Source of the DNA: Burkholderiaceae bacterium
Lineage (GTDB): Bacteria > Pseudomonadota > Gammaproteobacteria > Burkholderiales > Burkholderiaceae
DNA: 5,100 nt
NCBI GenBank assembly: GCA_025458735.1
Contig: JALORV010000107.1
Coordinates: 1 to 5,100 of the forward strand
Direction of reading: 5' to 3'
Positions 1-5,100 of this stretch are shown in pieces (the stretch's first letter is position 1; the number at the start of each line of letters is the position of its first letter). The position numbers and the translations under genes are program-made. Under the pieces are notes generated by a model. The model saw nothing but the letters and a program-made list of their open reading frames with translations. It did no database searches and was not told where the DNA came from.

Positions 1-1
1 C

Positions 2-578
2 GAGATGAGCCTCGGCGACAAGATGAAGCCCGAGTTCACCGAGGCGGTGATCGAGAACATCATCAAGCCGGTGCTGCCGAAGGAGTGGCTGAAGGACACG
101 AAGTACCTGGTGAACCCCACCGGCCGATTCGTCATCGGCGGCCCGCAGGGCGACTGCGGTCTCACGGGCCGCAAGATCATCGTCGACACCTACGGCGGCG
201 CCTGCCCGCACGGCGGCGGCGCGTTCTCGGGCAAGGACCCGTCCAAGGTCGACCGCTCGGCGGCCTATGCGGCGCGTTACGTGGCCAAGAACGTCGTCGC
301 GGCCGGGATCGCAAGGCAGTGCCAGGTGCAGGTGGCCTATGCGATCGGTGTCGCCAAGCCGATGAACATCACCGTCTACACCGAAGGCACCGGCGTCATC
401 CCGGACGAGCAGATCAGCAAGCTCGTCGCCGAGCACTTCGACCTGCGTCCGCCCGATCTACGAGAAGACCGCCGCCTACGGCCACTTCGGCCGCGACGAG
501 CCGGAGTTCTCGTGGGAACGAACCGACCGGGCGGCTGCGTTAGCGGACGCCGCCGGCGTGAAGCGCCGGGCCGCGTAA
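2..578 (+). CDS. metK: S-adenosylmethionine synthetase, 3' part, with an apparent frameshift near 452
   Basis: MetK makes S-adenosylmethionine from methionine and ATP in the cytoplasm. The reading frame is open from base 2, so the 5' half lies outside the window. Visible family signatures are [20 protein letters not shown] (about 113-175), the GGGAFSGKD signature of SAM synthetases (212-238), and [19 protein letters not shown] just after it. The protein matches the family up to HFDLRP (ending at 451). There the usual segment of about 11 residues (KGIVQMLDLLR-like) is absent and the frame changes. From 453 another frame continues perfectly with [19 protein letters not shown] and ends [11 protein letters not shown] at the TAA at 576-578. 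The net loss is about 32 bases by comparison with the family as I recall it. Without the shift the reading frame runs on to a TAA at 605-607 with an unrelated arginine-rich tail. metK is normally essential, so this is either a sequence or assembly error, a damaged copy, or a real mutation. Identity as metK is certain; intactness is not. Confidence 0.93.
519..578 (+). repeat. metK 3'-end repeat, copy A (inside metK)
   Basis: This is the last 20 codons of metK, encoding [19 protein letters not shown] and the TAA stop. The same 60-bp segment recurs at 808-867 with one mismatch (position 537, T in A and C in the other copy) and in diverged form at 661-720. It is the copy joined to the body of metK: the codons for PE at 501-506 and FSWE at 507-518 precede it. 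It is therefore probably the parent or a gene-converted relative of the downstream copies. Confidence 0.85.
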
Positions 579-604
579 TCGGCAGATCGGTTCGTCGGCG
601 AGGC

Positions 605-627
605 TAACGTCTGCGCCGCAGACGTTA
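605..627. repeat. Perfect 10-bp hairpin in the first repeat spacer
   Basis: Arms 605-614 (TAACGTCTGC) and 618-627 (GCAGACGTTA) are exact reverse complements around a GCC loop. The hairpin sits 26 bases after the metK stop. It could act as a transcription terminator in either direction, but no run of T follows, so a Rho-independent role is unproven. The same TAAC...GTTA frame with a different inner stem occurs at 750-773, which suggests a family of palindromic repeats. Its left arm also supplies the TAA that ends the frameshifted metK frame. Confidence 0.7.
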
Positions 628-660
628 AGGCTGCGCGTCAGCGCTGGCGGCCGGAGCCAA

Positions 661-720
661 AAGACGGATCGAGCGGCGGCCCTGGCCGACGCGGTCGGTG
701 TGAAGCGCCGGGCCGCCTGA
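661..720 (+). repeat. metK 3'-end repeat, copy B (diverged)
   Basis: Read in the frame starting at 661 this 60-bp block encodes [19 protein letters not shown] followed by a TGA stop, against [19 protein letters not shown] and TAA in copy A. By hand count 44 of 60 bases match copy A, and most differences fall at third codon positions. That pattern means the block evolved as a working metK 3' end, not as free intergenic DNA, before it arrived here. No open reading frame leads into it, so it is not translated as part of a gene now. It is preceded by CCGGAG at 651-656, which matches the Pro-Glu codons before copy A, but the FSWE codons in between are replaced by four bases. Confidence 0.8.
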
Positions 721-749
721 CAGGCGGCGCAGCCGTCTTTCGTCGAGGC

Positions 750-795
750 TAACTTCGGCGCCAGCCGAAGTTAAGCGTCCGTCGCCGACGGACGC
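750..795. repeat. Two perfect hairpins in the second repeat spacer
   Basis: The first hairpin has arms 750-759 (TAACTTCGGC) and 764-773 (GCCGAAGTTA) around a GCCA loop. It is followed directly by arms 775-783 (GCGTCCGTC) and 787-795 (GACGGACGC) around a GCC loop. Both stems are fully paired. The first corresponds in position and in its TAAC/GTTA ends to the hairpin at 605-627, but its inner stem sequence differs on both arms so that pairing is kept. A terminator or RNA-processing role is possible; there is no T tract. Confidence 0.7.
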
Positions 796-807
796 GGCCG
801 GAGACAG

Positions 808-867
808 CGAACCGACCGGGCGGCCGCGTTAGCGGACGCCGCCGGCGTGAAGCGCCGGGCCGCGTAA
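808..867 (+). repeat. metK 3'-end repeat, copy C (nearly identical to A)
   Basis: Sixty bases identical to the metK 3' end at 519-578 except for one base, ending in the same TAA. As with copy B, CCGGAG lies ten bases before the block start (798-803), and the codons for FSWE seen in metK are replaced by four bases. No reading frame of useful length leads into it, so it is a non-translated remnant or repeat. The start points of the three copies are spaced 142 and 147 bases apart, giving a tandem array with units of about 145 bases. Confidence 0.85.
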
Positions 868-884
868 CGGCCGCCTCGTTTCAC

Positions 885-920
885 GGCGGGCTGGCTTCGG
901 TGCAGTCGAAGCCGGCCGCC
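885..920. repeat. Long imperfect hairpin after the repeat array
   Basis: Arms 885-899 and 907-920 pair with one bulged G (888) and one G-T pair around a 7-base loop. The core GGCTTCG/CGAAGCC is perfect. It lies between the last metK-tail copy and the ahcY promoter. This is a good place for a terminator that separates metK transcription from ahcY, but no T run follows, so function is inferred from position only. Confidence 0.5.
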
Positions 921-951
921 TTGAGCCCGGCGTTGTCCCGGGACCTTCGGC

Positions 952-980
952 TTGCCGAGGAGACTCGAGGCAGCGATAAT
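952..980 (+). promoter_or_regulatory. Probable sigma70-type promoter of the ahcY operon
   Basis: TTGCCG at 952-957 and GATAAT at 975-980 are separated by exactly 17 bases and match the -35 and -10 consensus in four and five of six positions. Transcription would begin near 986-988, just before the leader hairpin and the SAH aptamer, which is where the promoter of a riboswitch-controlled gene should be. This gives ahcY its own start, independent of metK. Confidence 0.6.
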
Positions 981-989
981 CCGGATCTC

Positions 990-1007
990 GCGGCCGTCAC
1001 CGGCCGC
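990..1007 (+). other. Leader hairpin at the predicted 5' end of the ahcY mRNA
   Basis: GCGGCCG at 990-996 and CGGCCGC at 1001-1007 form a perfect 7-bp stem with a TCAC loop. It starts within a few bases of the predicted transcription start and ends before the aptamer. It may shield the 5' end of the RNA or insulate aptamer folding. The role is inferred; the pairing is seen. Confidence 0.45.
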
Positions 1008-1015
1008 GTTCAAGT

Positions 1016-1123
1016 CTCCGAGGAGCGTTGCGACGGAGACGGGCGAACCCACCGGGTCGGCCGTCTCGCCAGGCTCGGAGCAGCCGGGGGAAACCATCCT
1101 CCGGCCCGTGCCAACGGCGCTCG
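1016..1123 (+). promoter_or_regulatory. SAH (S-adenosylhomocysteine) riboswitch aptamer
   Basis: The known class binds SAH selectively over SAM and raises expression of ahcY and other methyl-cycle genes. The sequence carries its hallmarks: CCGAGGAGCGTTGC on the 5' side, CCAGGCTCGGAG in the middle and CAACGGCGCTC on the 3' side. P1 pairs CTCCGAG (1016-1022) with CTCGGAG (1074-1080), seven perfect pairs. The pseudoknot pairs GAGCG (1023-1027) with CGCTC (1118-1122) and TTG (1028-1030) with CAA (1112-1114). An internal stem pairs GAGACGG (1036-1042) with CCGTCTC (1061-1067) and continues into a smaller stem around 1044-1060. Between P1 and the pseudoknot strand a further hairpin pairs 1084-1091 with 1097-1104. 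It sits directly upstream of ahcY, the classical target. The long internal arm and the extra 1084-1104 hairpin make this aptamer larger than the compact versions I recall from crystal structures. Confidence 0.93.
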
Positions 1124-1156
1124 CCCACTTCTTTGACATCAAAAGGAGGGCGCGAG
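1120..1156 (+). promoter_or_regulatory. ahcY ribosome binding site with a possible sequestering stem
   Basis: AAGGAGG at 1143-1149 lies seven bases before the ATG at 1157 and is a near-perfect Shine-Dalgarno sequence, which fixes the ahcY start. CTCGCCC at 1120-1126 can pair with GGG (1148-1150) and CGAG (1153-1156), with CG bulged, covering the end of the Shine-Dalgarno and the bases before the start codon. Bases 1120-1122 also belong to the pseudoknot strand of the aptamer, so the two pairings exclude each other. SAH binding would then free the ribosome binding site, as expected of an ON switch. The pairing is seen; the mechanism is inferred. Confidence 0.5.
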
Positions 1157-2587
<1,431 letters not shown>

Positions 2588-2601
2588 GGGACGCCGAGTC
2601 A

Positions 2602-2632
2602 GCCGTCGCCGGACGCAGGGTCCGGCGACGGT
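2602..2632 (+). terminator. Strong hairpin between ahcY and the membrane-protein gene
   Basis: CCGTCGCCGGA at 2603-2613 pairs perfectly with TCCGGCGACGG at 2621-2631. The stem extends by a G-T pair outside and a C-G pair inside, giving about 13 pairs around a 5-base loop, 14 bases after the ahcY stop. No T tract follows, so it may be a partial terminator, a Rho-linked stop or a 3' stabiliser of ahcY mRNA that lowers expression of the downstream genes. Confidence 0.45.
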
Positions 2633-2703
2633 CGGGCGCGTGCGAGCGTTTCGCGGCACCCGCAGCGGGCGGTCGCGGCGCGCACAACAACAAGGAGATG
2701 CCG

Positions 2704-3048
2704 ATGCGGCTGATACTGGTCTGGATACTCAATGCAATCGCGCTGCTGGGGGTGGCCTACATCTATCCCGGCGTGCAGGTGCAGGACTGGCTGTCGGCGG
2801 GCATCGCCGCGCTGGTGCTGGGACTGGTCAATACGCTGGTCAAGCCGGTGCTGGTGCTGCTGACACTGCCGGTCACCATTCTCACCCTCGGCCTGTTTCT
2901 GGTCGTGCTCAACGCCCTGTTGTTCTGGGGCGTGTCCGAGGTGGTCACGGGCTTTCACGTCAACGGCTTCTGGGCCGCGCTCATCGGCGCGGTGCTCTAC
3001 AGCCTGATCGGCTGGCTGCTGTCGAAACTGCTGCCGGATCGCAAGTAG
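2704..3048 (+). CDS. Small membrane protein, phage holin superfamily IV / YvlD type
   Basis: A 114-residue, very hydrophobic protein. Four membrane segments are apparent: about residues 3-22, 31-53, 55-80 and 88-110, with a short charged end PDRK. The pattern N-T-L-V-K-P-V-L near 43-50 followed by LTLPVTILTLGLF is typical of the family known as mycobacterial 4-TMS phage holin superfamily IV (Phage_holin_4_2, YvlD-like). Despite the name, chromosomal members are not linked to phage lysis and their function is unknown; no lysis genes are present here. The start at 2704 has AAGGAG at 2692-2697, six bases away. The in-frame ATG at 2698 abuts that sequence with no spacing and is less likely. It lies 116 bases after ahcY and 13 before metF, so it is probably cotranscribed with metF. 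Placement between ahcY and metF recurs, as far as I recall, in betaproteobacteria. A role in the methyl cycle would be speculation. Confidence 0.88.
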   Translation: MRLILVWILNAIALLGVAYIYPGVQVQDWLSAGIAALVLGLVNTLVKPVLVLLTLPVTILTLGLFLVVLNALLFWGVSEVVTGFHVNGFWAALIGAVLYSLIGWLLSKLLPDRK

Positions 3049-3061
3049 CGGCGGGCACGAC

Positions 3062-3898
3062 GTGGACCGTACCTTCAGTTTCGAGTTCTTCCCGCCCAAG
3101 ACGCCGGAGGGCGAAGGCAAGCTGGCGGCAGTCCGCGCGCAGCTCGCGGCCCTCGACCCCGCGTTCTTCTCGGTGACTTTCGGCGCCGGCGGCTCGACGC
3201 GGGAAGGCACCTGGAAGACCGTGATGGCGATGCATGCCGAAGGGCTGCCGGTGGCGCCGCACATCTCCTGCATCGGCACCACGCGCGAATCGGTGCGGGA
3301 CCTGCTGCGCGGCTACCAGGACGCCGGCATCCGCAGGCTGGTGGCCCTGCGCGGCGACCTGCCGTCGGGCGCCGCAGGCGGGGCCGGCGACTTCCGCTAC
3401 GCCAACGAGCTGGTGGAGTTCATCCGCAGCGAGACCGGCGACTGGTACCACATCGAGGTGGCGGCCTACCCCGAGTACCACCCGCAGTCGAAATCACCGG
3501 CGGACGACCTGGCCAACTTCGCACGCAAGGTCAAGGCGGGCGCCAGTTCCGCGATCACGCAGTACTTCTACAACTCCGACGCTTACTTCCGCTTCGTCGA
3601 AGAAGCCGAGGCACTCGGCTGCAAGGTGCCGGTGGTGCCCGGCATCATGCCGATCACCAACTACACGCAGCTGGCGCGCTTTTCCGATGCCTGCGGCGCG
3701 GAAATCCCGCGCTGGATCCGGCGTCGTCTCGAAAGCTTCGGCGACGACCGCGAGTCGATCCGGGCGTTCGGCCTCGATGTGGTCACCGACCTTGCCGAAC
3801 AGCTGCTGGTGGCGGGCGCGCCCGGTCTGCACTTCTACACGATGAACCAGGCCGAGCCGACGCTCGCGCTGTGGCAGCGGCTCGACCCGGCGCGCTGA
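3062..3898 (+). CDS. metF: 5,10-methylenetetrahydrofolate reductase
   Basis: MetF uses FAD and NADH to reduce 5,10-methylene-tetrahydrofolate to 5-methyl-tetrahydrofolate, the methyl donor that turns homocysteine into methionine. The 278-residue protein is one complete TIM-barrel domain, slightly shorter than the E. coli enzyme at the N terminus. Visible motifs are FSFEFFPPKT with Glu8 (catalytic Glu28 in E. coli), FFSVTFGAGGSTREGT (35-50), HISCIG (67-72), VALRGDLP with Asp99 (flavin/folate-binding Asp120 in E. coli), AAYPEYHP (134-141), KAGASSAITQYFY with Gln167, VVPGIMPITN (191-200), RLESFGDD (222-229) and the C-terminal GLHFYTMNQ. The start is a GTG at 3062, 13 bases after the upstream stop, with only a weak G-rich binding site (about 3049-3055). 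Nearby in-frame alternatives are lacking, and Glu8 sits where a short N terminus would put it. Tight spacing suggests cotranslation with the membrane-protein gene and control by the same SAH-responsive leader. Confidence 0.96.
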   Translation: MDRTFSFEFFPPKTPEGEGKLAAVRAQLAALDPAFFSVTFGAGGSTREGTWKTVMAMHAEGLPVAPHISCIGTTRESVRDLLRGYQDAGIRRLVALRGDLPSGAAGGAGDFRYANELVEFIRSETGDWYHIEVAAYPEYHPQSKSPADDLANFARKVKAGASSAITQYFYNSDAYFRFVEEAEALGCKVPVVPGIMPITNYTQLARFSDACGAEIPRWIRRRLESFGDDRESIRAFGLDVVTDLAEQLLVAGAPGLHFYTMNQAEPTLALWQRLDPAR

Positions 3899-3911
3899 AG
3901 CAACGGCACTG

Positions 3912-3929
3912 CGGCGCGCCTGCGCGCCG
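3912..3929. terminator. Hairpin between convergent metF and the DUF2917 gene
   Basis: CGGCGCGC at 3912-3919 and GCGCGCCG at 3922-3929 are exact reverse complements with a CT centre, leaving about seven usable pairs around a four-base loop. It lies 13 bases after the metF stop and 9 bases beyond the end of the opposite-strand gene, where a bidirectional terminator is expected. There is no T run on either side, so activity is uncertain. Confidence 0.45.
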
Positions 3930-3938
3930 GGAGTCGCC

Positions 3939-4289
3939 TCAGGCCAGCGTCTGCGAGCGCGCAGGCACGAAGCGCGCGAGCAGCCTGCGCAGCCAGCCGG
4001 ACAATTCGTCGGCTGCACGCCGCCACCCTGCCCCGGCCTTCGACCAGACGGAGCGCGACTCCATGACCTGCACGCGCGCACAGCCCAGGCCTTCGACCAC
4101 GGCCAGTCCGCGCGACTTCAACGCCACTTCTTCGCCACTGGCGGCAAATACGTCCTGCGCCAGGCCTTCCTCGGTCAGCCAGATACCGCCGTAGATCACC
4201 TTGACGCGCGTGCGCGGACGCGATTCGAGCAGCAGCATCTGCTCGTAGCCCAGGTCAACCGTCCTGACTGTCATCGGGCCCCAGTCCAT
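3939..4289 (-). CDS. DUF2917 domain protein of unknown function
   Basis: A 116-residue protein whose residues about 10-75 match the DUF2917 pattern: a leading hydrophobic strand (EQMLLLESR), then RVKVIYGGIWLTEEGLAQDVFAASGE, then LKSRGLAVVEGLGCARVQV. The G-x-x-WLTEEG centre is the most recognisable part and suggests a small beta-rich, cupin-like fold. No catalytic residues are known for the family. Residues 76-116 form a basic tail with tryptophans and leucines (WRRAADELSGWLRRLLARF) that looks like an amphipathic helix and might touch a membrane or nucleic acid; this is inference. The start is supported by AGGAGG (plus-strand CCTCCT at 4295-4300), five bases before the ATG. A second Met at residue 6 is a less likely start. 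It is convergent with metF and divergent from the LysR-type regulator, which may control it. Confidence 0.8.
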   Translation of the reverse strand: MDWGPMTVRTVDLGYEQMLLLESRPRTRVKVIYGGIWLTEEGLAQDVFAASGEEVALKSRGLAVVEGLGCARVQVMESRSVWSKAGAGWRRAADELSGWLRRLLARFVPARSQTLA

Positions 4290-4336
4290 GATCGCCTCCT
4301 ATGCGGTTACTGCATCCATTTCACAAGCACGGAGGC

Positions 4337-4365
4337 ATTTGACGCCTCTTGACTTCGATCGACAA
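4337..4365 (-). promoter_or_regulatory. Possible promoter of the DUF2917 gene
   Basis: On the minus strand TTGTCG (plus 4360-4365) and TCAAAT (plus 4337-4342) are 17 bases apart, matching the -35 and -10 consensus in four of six positions each. An inverted repeat GAGGC/GCCTC (4332-4336 and 4344-4348) overlaps the -10 element and could bind a regulator. The match is moderate and other placements cannot be excluded. Confidence 0.25.
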
Positions 4366-4382
4366 ACGAAAAGAGCGCAGGT

Positions 4383-4409
4383 TATGCATGCATTCAGTGC
4401 ATGTATAGT
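4383..4409 (+). promoter_or_regulatory. TGCATG palindrome and possible -10 element before the LysR-type gene
   Basis: TATGCATGCAT (4383-4393) and GTGCATGTATA (4397-4407) form an inverted repeat with nine of eleven positions matching around TCA, and ATGCATGCAT (4384-4393) is itself a perfect palindrome. TATAGT at 4404-4409 resembles a -10 element and overlaps the right arm. LysR-type regulators commonly bind dyad sequences in the divergent promoter region, so this is a candidate autoregulatory operator. A clear -35 element is not seen. Confidence 0.35.
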
Positions 4410-4415
4410 GCCTGC

Positions 4416-5100
4416 ATGCCCAGGCCCGCCGCCCGACCCCGCCGTCGTCCGATCGGGCTGGCGGCGCTGCGCGGCTTCGATGCGGCCGCCCGGCACCTTT
4501 CGTTCACACTGGCCGCGGTCGAACTGAACCTGACTCAGTCTTCCATCAGCCGGCAGATCGCAGCTCTCGAACGGCAGGTCGGCAAAGCACTGTTCGAGCG
4601 TCGCACCCGTGCGCTGGAACTCACTGCGGCAGGCGAGCGCCTGTACGCGGTCGTGCGCCAGGCCCTGCAGGCGGTCGACCGCACGGTCGACGAAGTGCGC
4701 GGCGACGCCGGTACGCCGCGCGTCACCGTCACCACGTATGCCTCGTTCGCCTCGCTCTGGCTGGTGCCCCGCCTGGCCGACTTCCAGCGCAGGCACCCCG
4801 GCATCGACATCCGCATCGACGCGTCGGACCGCATGGTCGACCTGGAATCCGACGACGTCGACATCGCCATACGCTGGCTGCGTCCCGGCGCACCGGTGCC
4901 GACCGATGCCACGCTGCTGAAGGCCGAGGAGGCGAGCCCGGCGCTGAGTCCGCGGCTGCTGGCTGCGCGCGGAGCGCCGCTGCGCGAGCCGGCCGAACTG
5001 GCCACGCTGCCGATCCTCGCGATGGACGAGACCGTGCCGAGTGCGCCCTACAGCAGCTGGGCTCGCTGGTGCGAGTTCGCCGGCATCGCGCCGTTCGACG
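4416..5100 (+). CDS. LysR-type transcriptional regulator, GcvA-like, 3' end outside the window
   Basis: The frame stays open from the ATG at 4416 to the last base, giving 228 residues of a family that is usually about 300 long, so roughly a quarter is missing. After a basic leader (residues 1-12) comes the winged helix-turn-helix: LAALRGFDAAARHLSFTLAA, then VELNLTQSSISRQIAALE (about 35-52), then LFERRTRALELTAAGERL. A linker helix follows (about 78-98). The effector-binding domain begins at PRVTVTTYASFASLWLVPRL (101-120), and FQRRHPGIDIRIDASDRMVDL and DVDIAIRW are typical of the GcvA-like subgroup. The effector and targets cannot be told from this; GcvA-like does not mean glycine cleavage control. 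The start has no good Shine-Dalgarno; an in-frame ATG at 4401 also lacks one. The gene is divergent from the DUF2917 gene across 126 bases, and such regulators often control the divergent neighbour. Confidence 0.93.
   Translation, partial: MPRPAARPRRRPIGLAALRGFDAAARHLSFTLAAVELNLTQSSISRQIAALERQVGKALFERRTRALELTAAGERLYAVVRQALQAVDRTVDEVRGDAGTPRVTVTTYASFASLWLVPRLADFQRRHPGIDIRIDASDRMVDLESDDVDIAIRWLRPGAPVPTDATLLKAEEASPALSPRLLAARGAPLREPAELATLPILAMDETVPSAPYSSWARWCEFAGIAPFD

Noticed and set aside
605..773. Integron attC-like ends: CTAAC...GTTAAGC resembles the RYYYAAC and GTTRRRY core sites.
   Set aside because: The whole palindromes are about 23-30 bases, far shorter than attC sites (about 55 or more). 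They lack the paired inner boxes with unpaired bases, and no integrase or gene cassettes are present.
501..867. CRISPR array suggested by regularly spaced repeats.
   Set aside because: The repeats are 60 bases of metK coding sequence, only three copies, with spacers of 82-87 bases that resemble each other. This is not CRISPR architecture.
771..1142. Minus-strand 123-codon and plus-strand 78-codon (900-1136) frames in the metK-ahcY interval.
   Set aside because: They lie across repeats, promoter and riboswitch, have no Shine-Dalgarno support and no family resemblance.
1028..1156. An earlier in-frame start for ahcY at 1028.
   Set aside because: It would translate the SAH aptamer into an arginine-rich leader. 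The ATG at 1157 has a near-perfect Shine-Dalgarno and matches the family N terminus.
2704..3048. Evidence of a prophage from the holin-like gene.
   Set aside because: No endolysin, structural or integrase genes are nearby. The family is widespread in chromosomes and the name is historical.
4349..4377. TTGACT at 4349 as a -35 element for the LysR-type gene.
   Set aside because: No -10-like hexamer is found 15-19 bases downstream.
4288..4796. Other frames over the start of the LysR-type gene (4288-4527 plus, 4299-4796 minus).
   Set aside because: They overlap a clear helix-turn-helix regulator in another frame and show no domain features.

Overview
The window is GC-rich and looks like the chromosome of a proteobacterium, most likely a betaproteobacterium (Burkholderiales-like). 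The evidence is the gene order metK, SAH riboswitch, ahcY, small holin-like membrane protein, metF, together with the wording of the MetK, AhcY and MetF proteins, which resemble betaproteobacterial family members as I recall them. No database search was possible, so the taxonomy is an inference.

Layout. 1-578 (+): 3' part of metK (S-adenosylmethionine synthetase), with a frameshift near position 452 where about 11 conserved codons are missing. 579-950: non-coding, repeat-rich stretch. It holds two further 60-bp copies of the last 20 codons of metK, separated by spacers that carry perfect hairpins. 952-1156: a good sigma70-type promoter, a leader hairpin, an S-adenosylhomocysteine (SAH) riboswitch aptamer and a strong ribosome binding site. 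1157-2587 (+): ahcY (SAH hydrolase). 2704-3048 (+): a 114-residue membrane protein of the phage holin superfamily IV / YvlD type. 3062-3898 (+): metF (5,10-methylenetetrahydrofolate reductase). 3912-3929: a hairpin between convergent genes. 3939-4289 (-): a DUF2917 protein. 4290-4415: divergent intergenic region with a TGCATG-rich palindrome. 4416-5100 (+): 5' part of a GcvA-like LysR regulator that runs off the window.

How the genes work together. MetK makes SAM, methyltransferases turn SAM into SAH, AhcY removes the inhibitory SAH to give homocysteine and adenosine, and MetF supplies the methyl-folate that remethylates homocysteine to methionine. The riboswitch lets SAH raise production of AhcY and probably of the downstream genes. 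I found a plausible ribosome-binding-site switch: the 3' strand of the aptamer pseudoknot can instead pair with the Shine-Dalgarno/start region of ahcY.

The least ordinary part is 500-870. The metK 3' end is present three times, one copy diverged mainly at synonymous positions, interleaved with hairpins whose stems differ in sequence but keep perfect pairing. No CRISPR array, tRNA, rRNA, transposase or insertion sequence was recognised.
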